Assembly (NCBI GenBank): GCA_006227785.1
Contig: SBFU01000200.1
Span: forward strand, 1-9,219
Length of the DNA stretch: 9,219 bases
Reading direction: 5' to 3'
DNA from: Burkholderiales bacterium
GTDB lineage: Bacteria > Pseudomonadota > Gammaproteobacteria > Burkholderiales > Burkholderiaceae_C
Shown: one piece after another, positions 1 to 6,345 of the stretch
How the letters are laid out: each line of letters starts with the position of its first letter
Numbering within the stretch: position 1 is the first letter of the stretch
Notes under the pieces: model-generated
What the model saw: only the letters and a program-made list of their open reading frames with translations
What the model was told of the DNA's origin: nothing
The model's database searches: none
Made by a program: the position numbers and the translations under genes

Positions 1-1124
1 CCGAATCCCGTGAGGTTGCAAGGGCCAAGGCCTGGTGGAACGAAGAGGTGGCCCAGCGTCCGTTGGGTGACGAGCTCGAAAATGCTGGAAGCAGGGGCGA
101 CCGCAGCACCAGCCTGGACATTGACCTGGCGGCCGAGTCCGACTTTCAACGCAGCGCATCCTCGTTGGCTCCTCTGAGCCAGTCAGAAGCGCTTGACAGC
201 GAACCCGGATCGTCCCGTCGAGGCTCGGACCACCGGGAGTTTGCGCCCAGTGCCATGGGTGTGTCGAGGTCGGTGGCCACCGAAGAACTGTTTGATGTCC
301 AGCAGCAAGCCGACTTCTTCATTTCCCTCGGGGAAGACGAGCAGGCGATCCAGGTCCTCAAGAACCACCTGGCCGAAAGCCAGGAGCCCAGTCCGCTGGC
401 CTACCTGGACTTGTTGAATCTCTATCACCGTCTGGACCGCCGCTCTGAATACGACACCCTGCGCGACCGCTTCAACGAGGTCTTCAACGCAGGTGCTCCC
501 CGCTTTGAGCAGTTCTCTGACAGGGGTGATGGTCTCGAACGCTATGAAACAGCCATGGGCCGGATTCAGGCGCTTTGGCCGCAGCCCCGGGTGCTGGACG
601 TGATCGAACAGTCCATTTTCCGGGATCCCAGTGACAAGGATGGCGAGGTGTTCGATCTGGAGGCCTACCGCGAGTTGTTGCTGCTGCACGCCCTGGCCAA
701 GGAAATCATCCGCAAGGACCAGGGCATGGAAGCCAGCGGAGAAGCACCACCGCCCAAGTTCGGCCACACCAAGATTCAGCCCCTGAAGGCAGCGGCCGCT
801 TCGGCTGCCGGGACGCCGACCCAGCCACATGACATCATCCCGCCGGCCTCGCCCAATCTGGGCCTGGATGTCGACCTGGATGAATTGGCGGAACTGTCCG
901 CTTTCGAGGCCTCTTTGCCCGAGGTGGATGTCAAGGTGGAGCCGACGGCCAGGTCGTCTGGCGTTGCTGGCGACAAAGAGCCTGGCGTAGCCAGCAACCT
1001 GATCGACTTCGAGGTGCTGGACTTTCTGCATTCGGCCAAGGACTCCGCCCCTCTGGACGAGGGCAAGCCGCCGCGCAAACCCGGCAAAGGTGGCAAAGGT
1101 GGCAAAGAAAAGGCCGACGAATAG
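1..1124 (+). CDS. FimV-like TPR protein, C-terminal part (5' end outside window)
   Basis: The reading frame is open from the left edge (first full codon at 3) to TAG at 1122-1124, giving about 373 visible residues. A GTG at 48 could be read as a start, but the upstream codons look coding (ESREVARAKAWWNEE), so the gene is treated as truncated by the window. About residues 92-170 form a helical TPR-like segment (QADFFISLGEDEQAIQVLKNH, then an AYLDLLNLYHRL helix). It is followed by a conserved block with ALWPQPRVLDVIEQSIF and FDLEAYRELLLLHALAKEI. Flanking regions are low-complexity, with short acidic motifs (LDIDL, LDVDLDEL, LIDFEVLDF) and a Lys/Gly-rich tail. Such architecture is known in Burkholderiales FimV-type proteins, which in other bacteria act in polar organisation, type IV pilus assembly and twitching. 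The N-terminal LysM and membrane parts that would confirm this are not in view. The gene converges on the dehydrogenase. Confidence 0.72.
   Translation, partial: ESREVARAKAWWNEEVAQRPLGDELENAGSRGDRSTSLDIDLAAESDFQRSASSLAPLSQSEALDSEPGSSRRGSDHREFAPSAMGVSRSVATEELFDVQQQADFFISLGEDEQAIQVLKNHLAESQEPSPLAYLDLLNLYHRLDRRSEYDTLRDRFNEVFNAGAPRFEQFSDRGDGLERYETAMGRIQALWPQPRVLDVIEQSIFRDPSDKDGEVFDLEAYRELLLLHALAKEIIRKDQGMEASGEAPPPKFGHTKIQPLKAAAASAAGTPTQPHDIIPPASPNLGLDVDLDELAELSAFEASLPEVDVKVEPTARSSGVAGDKEPGVASNLIDFEVLDFLHSAKDSAPLDEGKPPRKPGKGGKGGKEKADE
1083..1107 (+). repeat. 9-bp in-frame tandem repeat (GGCAAAGGT)
   Basis: The unit GGCAAAGGT occurs twice in full (1083-1091 and 1092-1100) and once in part (1101-1107). 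It encodes the Gly-Lys-rich C-terminal tail of the FimV-like protein (GKGGKGGK). In-frame repeats of this kind can vary in copy number by slippage; whether this one does is unknown. Confidence 0.6.
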
Positions 1125-1173
1125 AAAGCCGTGGCTTGTGTGTGGCCAGCCAGACTGTCAGCTGAGTTGAGGA

Positions 1174-2181
1174 TCAGCGCCTGACCTGCAGCGCACCTGG
1201 GTTGACGATATTGGTGGGTGTCCCTTTGATGAAATTCACCACGTTGTCGAAGGCCGAGGAAAAGTAGGTTTCGTAGCTCTCTTGCTCGACATAGCCGATG
1301 TGCGGCGTGCAGATGCAGTTTTCCAGGCGCAACAAGGCGTGCCCCTGGAGTATGGGCTCCGACTCGAACACATCGACCGCCGCCATTCCCGGCCGTCCCC
1401 GGTTCAAGGCAGCCAGCAAGGCCTCAGGTTCCAGCAGTTCGGCCCTTGAGGTGTTCACCAGCAGACCCGTGGATTTCATCATCGACAGATCATCCAGGGT
1501 GATGCTCGCAGCGTTGCGCTCGCTCAGGCGCAGGTGCAGGCTCACGATATCCGACTCTCCAAACAGCGCCTCTCGGGAGGTCGCCAGTTCGTAGCCATCG
1601 GCAGCGGCATTCGCTCTCGACTCCTCACTGCCCCAGATGATGACGCGCATGCCAAAGGCGCGCCCATAGCCGGCGACCAGACGACCAATACGCCCGTAGC
1701 TCCAGATGCCAAGGGTCTTGTTGCGAAGCACCATGCCGATGCCGAAGTTGGTGGGCATGGCCGATGACTTGAGCCCGGATTGCTGCCAGGCCCCGTGCTT
1801 GAGACTGGAGACATATTGCGGAATGCGCCGCATCGCAGCCATGATCAGCGCCCAGGTGAGCTCGGCCGTGGCAAAGGGCAGTCCAGTGCCCTCAGCGACC
1901 GCTATGCCACGTTCGGTGCAGGCATTGATGTCGATGTGGCTGCCTACACGACCCGTTTGGGCAATCAGCTTGAGCCGCGGCAGTTTCTCGACCAATTGAC
2001 GGGTGACGGTGGTGCGCTCTCGAATCAGCACCAGAACGTCTGCATCGCGCAGGCGGACCGCCAGTTGTCCCACCCCTTTGACGGTGTTGGTGAACACCTT
2101 GGCGGGGTATGGTTCCAGCTTCTCCGCACAGCGCAACTTTCGAACGGCGTCCTGGTAGTCGTCGAGGATGACAATGTTCAT
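1174..2181 (-). CDS. D-isomer-specific 2-hydroxyacid dehydrogenase
   Basis: A 335-residue protein of normal length for the D-2-hydroxyacid dehydrogenase family (phosphoglycerate dehydrogenase/glyoxylate reductase type), which interconverts 2-hydroxy and 2-keto acids with NAD(P)H in the cytoplasm. The substrate-side motif TGRVGSHID is at residues 76-84. The nucleotide-binding domain starts near residue 157. The catalytic set appears complete: Arg246 in NTSRAELL, Glu275 in DVFESEP and His294 in CTPHIGY. The usual GxGxxG loop reads SYGRIG (161-166), so the first Gly is Ser. The ATG at 2181 gives the canonical N-terminus MNIVILDDYQ. The purine-rich AGGGGA ends immediately before the ATG, closer than a normal ribosome-binding site. 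The substrate cannot be told from sequence. Convergent with the FimV-like gene, with 49 bp between the stops and no convincing terminator. Confidence 0.9.
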   Translation of the reverse strand: MNIVILDDYQDAVRKLRCAEKLEPYPAKVFTNTVKGVGQLAVRLRDADVLVLIRERTTVTRQLVEKLPRLKLIAQTGRVGSHIDINACTERGIAVAEGTGLPFATAELTWALIMAAMRRIPQYVSSLKHGAWQQSGLKSSAMPTNFGIGMVLRNKTLGIWSYGRIGRLVAGYGRAFGMRVIIWGSEESRANAAADGYELATSREALFGESDIVSLHLRLSERNAASITLDDLSMMKSTGLLVNTSRAELLEPEALLAALNRGRPGMAAVDVFESEPILQGHALLRLENCICTPHIGYVEQESYETYFSSAFDNVVNFIKGTPTNIVNPGALQVRR

Positions 2182-2211
2182 TCCCCTATTGTGCCGCGAA
2201 GGCGATGCCTA

Positions 2212-2241
2212 CCCTTGAGCACCATGCCCAACCCCAACCCC
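2212..2241 (-). other. G-rich tract, possible G-quadruplex upstream of the dehydrogenase
   Basis: The plus strand shows C-runs at 2212-2214, 2227-2229, 2232-2235 and 2238-2241. On the minus strand, which is the dehydrogenase coding strand, this reads GGGGTTGGGGTTGGG followed by a fourth G-run after a 12-nt loop. It lies about 31-60 nt upstream of the ATG. Three runs have 2-nt loops and the fourth is less ideal, so quadruplex formation is only possible. Confidence 0.3.
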
Positions 2242-2306
2242 GAATCTGGCACGCAGCCGCATGGGTGGGATTGGATCGTCCAAGTCTGTTGTTCGGGTGC
2301 CTGGTT

Positions 2307-2696
2307 TCAGCCCCCTTGGGGCATGCCGTGCGCTTCAAGCGCGGCCAGGCGGTCCAGTTCGGCGCAAACATCGGCCATGCGGCCGGAAATGACCAGACGC
2401 GCGCCCCTGGGGCCGCGCCCAGAGACTTCGTCTCTGCGGGTGACACGCAGCCTGCGTCCGGGGTGCTGTGCCGGTGCTGCTTCTGATGGGCAATCTGCAG
2501 GTTTGCCGGGCTCGGGCTGCTCATGTCGGTGCGCTGTGAGGCGGCTCTGCAGCCGCTGCCAGACCAATGCCAGCCAGTGCGTGCAACGCCGAGCGTGTTG
2601 AACCGACCGCGGGGACGAGACATCGGTCATGGGTGGCCAGTTGTCCAGGGTGCGCAACGGACGGTGCCAGGTGTTGTTGTGAAGGCGAATTCCCAT
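2307..2696 (-). CDS. Small hypothetical protein (129 aa)
   Basis: No family function can be assigned. The chosen ATG at 2696 has a good ribosome-binding site (GGAG, 6 nt before the ATG) and gives a 129-residue protein. The open frame continues upstream to 2792, but those codons look non-coding and overlap an inverted repeat. The N-terminal half is rich in His, Trp and Arg (HNNTWHRPLRTLDNWPP, then a WLALVWQRLQSRL helix). The middle is a Pro/Ala-rich linker. The C-terminal part, ARLVISGRMADVCAELDRLA (about residues 99-118), looks like a folded strand-helix element. From memory it resembles the ends of small hypothetical proteins in Comamonadaceae, which I could not verify. There is no signal peptide or clear membrane segment. 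It lies 144 bp downstream of lexA on the same strand and could be cotranscribed with it. Confidence 0.55.
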   Translation of the reverse strand: MGIRLHNNTWHRPLRTLDNWPPMTDVSSPRSVQHARRCTHWLALVWQRLQSRLTAHRHEQPEPGKPADCPSEAAPAQHPGRRLRVTRRDEVSGRGPRGARLVISGRMADVCAELDRLAALEAHGMPQGG

Positions 2697-2743
2697 GTGA
2701 AACTCCAGTGGATGGGGTTGGACACAGGCAGGATTGCGGTGAG

Positions 2744-2825
2744 GTCGGCTGTGCAGGGATGACCCGTGATGGCAGGCTTCAAAACGTGCCACCCGGAACC
2801 ATCGCCCGCCACCTGCGCAGCCGAC
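2744..2825. repeat. 14-bp inverted repeat enclosing 54 nt, downstream of lexA
   Basis: The left arm (2744-2757, GTCGGCTGTGCAGG) and right arm (2812-2825, CCTGCGCAGCCGAC) are reverse complements at 13 of 14 positions. The single mismatch would be a G-U pair in a plus-strand RNA and A-C in a minus-strand RNA. The 54-nt interior can form a further short helix (GATGG 2768-2772 with CCATC 2799-2803). There is no T-run, so it does not look like an intrinsic terminator. It fills most of the gap between lexA and the small hypothetical gene. It may be a structured UTR, a repeat-family element or chance. Confidence 0.5.
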
Positions 2826-2840
2826 GCTGAGCCCCTTGAC

Positions 2841-3527
2841 TCAGAGCTGAAAACTGTTGCGGATCAGCCCGACCGCGAGTCCCTCGATCTCGAAAGGCTC
2901 GTCCGGTGAAACGATGATGGTGGGGTAATCTGGGTTCTCTGCCAGCAGCTGTACATGGTCCGGGTGTCGCATGAACCGCTTGACCGTCACCTCTTCACCG
3001 AGGCGAGCGACCACGATCTGGCCGTTGCGGGCATCCCTGGCCGACTGCACGGCCAGAAGATCGCCGTCCAGAATGCCGACGTCGCGCATCGACATGCCGC
3101 GAACCCGAAGCAGATAGTCCGGTGTTTGCCGGAACAGATGCCGCTCGACCTGGAATGTCTGATCGACGTGTTCCTGCGCCAGGATGGGTGAGCCTGCCGC
3201 CACGCGCCCAATGAGCGGCAGCACCAGTTGTGAAAAATCGGGCAATGGCAGTGTAAGCTGGCGGGACCGCGCGGCGTTGATCGATTGAAGGTCCGCGCTG
3301 CGCAGGCGGATCCCGCGCGATGTGCCTCCGACCAGCTCAATCACGCCTTTGCGCGCCAGGGCCTGCAGATGTTCTTCGGCGGCGTTGGCGGACTTGAACC
3401 CCATTTCGCGCGCGATTTCCGCCCGGGTGGGCGGCGCACCCGTACGGGCAACAGTGGACTGGATGAGTTGCAGGATCTGCTGTTGCCGAGCGGTGAGTTT
3501 CGGGGCGAGCTGCAGGTTGTCTAGCAT
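2841..3527 (-). CDS. lexA: LexA repressor, SOS response regulator
   Basis: LexA represses DNA-damage genes and inactivates itself by RecA-stimulated self-cleavage. The 228-residue protein has the winged-helix N-terminus ([13 protein letters not shown] from residue 11). The helix-turn-helix [20 protein letters not shown] (residues 32-51) is nearly identical to the E. coli one, which predicts the same CTGT-N8-ACAG operator. The cleavage site is Ala111-Gly112 in GRVAAGSP. The catalytic dyad is Ser146 (RGMSMRDVG) and Lys183 (EVTVKRF). The linker between the domains is about 20 residues longer than in E. coli LexA. The ATG at 3527 is preceded by GAGG at 5-nt spacing. The upstream gap holds two LexA boxes 32-70 bp before the ATG, consistent with autorepression. 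It is divergent from the asparaginase gene. Confidence 0.97.
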   Translation of the reverse strand: MLDNLQLAPKLTARQQQILQLIQSTVARTGAPPTRAEIAREMGFKSANAAEEHLQALARKGVIELVGGTSRGIRLRSADLQSINAARSRQLTLPLPDFSQLVLPLIGRVAAGSPILAQEHVDQTFQVERHLFRQTPDYLLRVRGMSMRDVGILDGDLLAVQSARDARNGQIVVARLGEEVTVKRFMRHPDHVQLLAENPDYPTIIVSPDEPFEIEGLAVGLIRNSFQL

Positions 3528-3558
3528 GGGGGCCTCGTCTGTATGCAGGATGCATCAA

Positions 3559-3578
3559 AACTGTTTTTGCATCCAGTA
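3559..3578. promoter_or_regulatory. LexA (SOS) box, lexA-proximal
   Basis: AACTGTTTTTGCATCCAGTA matches the gammaproteobacterial LexA consensus (TACTGTATATATATACAGTA) at 14 of 20 positions. The left half-site CTGT (3561-3564) is perfect and the right half-site is CCAG (3573-3576) instead of ACAG, with the correct 8-nt spacing. It starts 32 bp upstream of the lexA ATG. This is likely an autoregulatory operator. It is weaker than its neighbour, and binding is inferred. Confidence 0.7.
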
Positions 3579-3597
3579 ACTGTATTTTTATTCAGTC
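3578..3597. promoter_or_regulatory. LexA (SOS) box, asparaginase-proximal
   Basis: AACTGTATTTTTATTCAGTC matches the LexA consensus at 15 of 20 positions. CTGT (3580-3583) is perfect, the core is AT-rich, and the right half-site is TCAG (3592-3595). It lies 19 bp centre-to-centre from the first box, about two helical turns, so two LexA dimers could sit on the same face. It is 51 bp from the lexA start and 16 bp from the asparaginase GTG, so it could occlude either promoter. Confidence 0.78.
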
Positions 3598-3612
3598 CAG
3601 GAGATTTGGCAA

Positions 3613-4605
3613 GTGCCACAAACAGAACAAGCACAAGAGCAGCCGGTGGTCGTGGTTCTGGGGACCGGCGGCACCATATCTGGCAGGGCCGCGCGCGCTG
3701 ATGATCTGGTTTCCTACGCTGCGGGTGAGGTCTCTGTCGCGGATTTGGTGTCCGAACTGGGTCTCCAGCCAGGGGTAAGGCTGGAGAGCGAGCAGGTGGC
3801 CCAGGTGGACAGCAAAGACATGGACCTTCGGGTCTGGCAGCGGCTGTGCGAAAGGATCCGGTACCACCTCGCGCGCACTGACGTTTGTGGCCTGGTCATC
3901 ACCCACGGAACCGATACCATCGAAGAGACCGCCTATCTGCTGCAGGCGCTTCTGGGACCCACGAAACCCGTGGTGCTGACATGTGCCATGCGACCCGCAA
4001 GCGCGTTGGCGCCAGACGGGCCGCAGAATCTGGCCGACGCCCTGGTTCTGGCTCGCCATCATCAGGCGCAGGGCGTGCTGGTGGTTTGTGCCGGCAAGAT
4101 CCATGGGCCCGCCGAAGTGACCAAGGTCCATACCTACCGGACCGACGCATTCGATTCAGGTGATGCCGGCCCGATTGGGGTGATCGAGCATGGACAGGTC
4201 AGGCGATGGCGTCCCTGGCCTCTGCCGGGTTCCGATGGGGTGACGGATCAGCGCCACCGGCTGGCAGCCTTTCTGGCGCTGAGTGCGCTGCCTCGGGTGG
4301 AGCTGCTGTTCAGCCATGCCTGTGCTGACGGGTTCCTGGTCAGGGGCTTGTTGGGCGACAACCAGGGCCTGGGCGCACCGCGCCTGTGTGGACTGGTGGT
4401 CGCGGGCACGGGCAATGGCAGCCTGCACCGGTCCCTGCAGGATGCGCTGGTCCAGGCGCAGCGTGCGGGGGTGAGGGTGGTGCGGTCGTCGCGCTGTGCC
4501 TATGGCAGGGTTCAGCCTGCCGAGGGGGACGCACTGGAGAGCATGGCGGGCTTGTCTCCGGTGAAGTCACGGCTGGCTCTGGCGCTTGATCTGATGGCAG
4601 GCTGA
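3613..4605 (+). CDS. L-asparaginase, bacterial type I/II family, cytoplasmic form
   Basis: The protein hydrolyses L-asparagine to aspartate and ammonia. It has 330 residues, the usual length. The first catalytic loop is LGTGGTISG with nucleophile Thr21. The substrate residue Ser67 is in VDSKDMD. The second signature, VITHGTDTIEET, carries Thr100 and Asp101. The family motif AMRPASALAPDGPQN is at 125-139, and the catalytic Lys171 is in EVTKVHTY. All key residues are therefore present. There is no signal peptide before the first strand, so it is probably cytoplasmic. The start is GTG at 3613 with AGGAG (3599-3603) at 9-nt spacing. A TTGCAT at 3567-3572 could be a -35 element, with only a poor -10 near 3589. 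It leads a three-gene cluster and is divergent from lexA, sharing its LexA boxes, so damage-responsive control is possible but unproven. Symbol left blank because ansA and ansB cannot be told apart safely. Confidence 0.9.
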   Translation: MPQTEQAQEQPVVVVLGTGGTISGRAARADDLVSYAAGEVSVADLVSELGLQPGVRLESEQVAQVDSKDMDLRVWQRLCERIRYHLARTDVCGLVITHGTDTIEETAYLLQALLGPTKPVVLTCAMRPASALAPDGPQNLADALVLARHHQAQGVLVVCAGKIHGPAEVTKVHTYRTDAFDSGDAGPIGVIEHGQVRRWRPWPLPGSDGVTDQRHRLAAFLALSALPRVELLFSHACADGFLVRGLLGDNQGLGAPRLCGLVVAGTGNGSLHRSLQDALVQAQRAGVRVVRSSRCAYGRVQPAEGDALESMAGLSPVKSRLALALDLMAG

Positions 4606-4607
4606 AC

Positions 4608-5027
4608 ATGTGGCAGGCGCTGGGTGCGCATCCCTGGGCCTACCCCATGCTGGAGGTGGTGCATGTGATCGGCATTGGCCTGCTGATGGGCAATCTGATC
4701 TTGCTGGAGCTGCGCCTTTGGGGTCTGGGAGCGGCGCTGCCCGTCAGGCCTCTGGCCAGGCTCTGCCTGCCGCTGGCAGGTATCGGGTTTTTGATGGCGG
4801 CTGCCAGCGGATTGATGATGTTTGCAACGCAGGCCGAGGAACTGCTGGCCAATCGTGCGTTCACAGTCAAGATGCTGTTGCTGATGCTGGCGGCCGGCAA
4901 TGCGGCATGGTTTCATGGTCGCAGGTCGCTGGAACTGCTGGACGGCAGGGCCCGGGGCCTCATGCTGTTGTCCACCCTGATCTGGGTGCTGGTGGTGACC
5001 TGTGGCCGCTGGATAGCCTATCTTTGA
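4608..5027 (+). CDS. Four-helix inner-membrane protein of unknown function (possibly DUF6644-like)
   Basis: A 139-residue hydrophobic protein with four predicted membrane helices at about residues 12-34, 53-73, 87-103 and 117-137. Possible functional residues in or near the membrane are His8 and His19 (HPWAYPMLEVVHV), Glu16, Glu34 and Arg36 in the LLELRLWG segment, and His103. The pattern of conserved His with short loops resembles small haem- or metal-linked membrane proteins. I recall a similar sequence pattern in the family named DUF6644, but have no search to confirm it. The ATG follows the asparaginase stop by only 2 bp, so the two are probably translationally coupled. The gene is followed after 21 bp by the exported DUF6152-like gene. 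No enzymatic function can be assigned. Confidence 0.8.
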   Translation: MWQALGAHPWAYPMLEVVHVIGIGLLMGNLILLELRLWGLGAALPVRPLARLCLPLAGIGFLMAAASGLMMFATQAEELLANRAFTVKMLLLMLAAGNAAWFHGRRSLELLDGRARGLMLLSTLIWVLVVTCGRWIAYL

Positions 5028-5048
5028 CCTTGAAAAAAGGAGATCTTC

Positions 5049-5519
5049 ATGGACAGACGTGACCTGCTTCTGGCTGCGGTCGGTATGGGGGTGTTGTCAT
5101 CTGCCAGGGCTCACCATGGATGGAGCAGCTTTGACCAGAACCGCCCCATCTATCTGGAAGGTACCGCCACCGAGGTGAGGTGGCGCAACCCGCACGCCGA
5201 ACTGGTGCTGGAGCTGCCTGCCGGCCTGAGCCTGCCCGGCGACCTGGCCGATCGGCCTGTGCCGGCCCAGTCGGCGGCGGTCGATGGCAAGGCCGTCCTC
5301 TCTCGCGCGCAATTGCCTCGTCGCCAGGACCGTCGTTGGGAAGTCGAACTGGCGCCACTGTTTCGCCTGGGTCAGTGGCAATTGCCTGAGATCGCCCCAG
5401 GCACCCCTCTGTCGGTGGTCGGCTTCACCTTCAAGGAAGAGCAGGGCGCGGCCCTGCTGCGGGCCGAATACCTGTTTGTCGGCAACAAGACCTACGGGCT
5501 TCGATCCAGTCCTGCCTGA
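5049..5519 (+). CDS. Exported DUF6152-like protein
   Basis: A 156-residue protein with a clear N-terminal signal peptide (MDRRDLLLAAVGMGVLSSARA), predicted to be cut after Ala21. The RR-D-LL pattern is compatible with Tat export, although the hydrophobic stretch would also fit Sec. The mature protein starts with HHGWSSFDQ, followed by YLEGTATEVRWRNPHAELVL (35-54). This HH...FD...G.V....W.NPH layout is the hallmark I know from DUF6152 (function unknown, exported). The terminal His pair suggests a metal ligand, which is inference. The rest (residues 85-145) forms a beta-rich domain with GTPLSVVGFTF and LLRAEYLFV. The ATG has a strong AGGAG (5038-5042) at 6-nt spacing. It is the last gene of the asparaginase cluster and ends 17 bp from the convergent adk stop. 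Confidence 0.8.
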   Translation: MDRRDLLLAAVGMGVLSSARAHHGWSSFDQNRPIYLEGTATEVRWRNPHAELVLELPAGLSLPGDLADRPVPAQSAAVDGKAVLSRAQLPRRQDRRWEVELAPLFRLGQWQLPEIAPGTPLSVVGFTFKEEQGAALLRAEYLFVGNKTYGLRSSPA

Positions 5520-5536
5520 GGACGATCGGTCGCGGG

Positions 5537-6217
<681 letters not shown>

Positions 6218-6250
6218 TCAATGGTGCGGTCACTTGTCTCGGGTGTCCGC

Positions 6251-6271
6251 CCTGAGGCCGGCCGCCTCAGG
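6251..6271. terminator. Hairpin between kdsB and adk, weak terminator or attenuator candidate
   Basis: CCTGAGGC (6251-6258) and GCCTCAGG (6264-6271) form a perfect 8-bp stem with a 5-nt loop CGGCC. On the minus strand, in the direction of the kdsB and adk transcript, it is not followed by a T-run, so it is not a typical intrinsic terminator. It lies 58 nt before the adk ATG. It could slow transcription, protect a processed end or bind a protein. The repeat CCTCAGGC recurs at 6333-6340. Confidence 0.4.
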
Positions 6272-6345
6272 CTTCCGTTCAAGGATAGCATGTGGATCCC
6301 CGTCGCTGGCTTACAGCGCCCGGGGACTCAGCCCTCAGGCAGGCC

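Noticed and set aside
183..1031. 282-codon open frame on the minus strand opposite the FimV-like gene
   Set aside because: It mirrors the strong plus-strand coding frame with TPR motifs, has no recognisable domain, and is typical of antisense open frames in GC-rich DNA.
1126..1137. AAGCCGTGGCTT after the FimV-like gene as a terminator
   Set aside because: The stem leaves almost no loop and there is no T-run.
1780..2601. 273-codon plus-strand open frame across the dehydrogenase start and gap
   Set aside because: Overlaps the dehydrogenase and the small gene on the other strand, is rich in Cys, Arg and Ser, and shows no family motif.
2186..2623. 145-codon minus-strand open frame overlapping the small hypothetical gene
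   Set aside because: Its composition is low-quality, and the competing frame has the good ribosome-binding site and the RLVISGRMADVCAELDRLA segment.
2744..2825. tRNA or integron attC site in the inverted repeat
   Set aside because: No cloverleaf with an anticodon arm and no TTCRA-type T-loop fits, and the attC core sites (RYYYAAC/GTTRRRY) are not at the ends.
3537..3556. Third CTGT (3539-3542) as a further LexA box
   Set aside because: The right half is TGCA and the core is not AT-rich; it matches the consensus too poorly.
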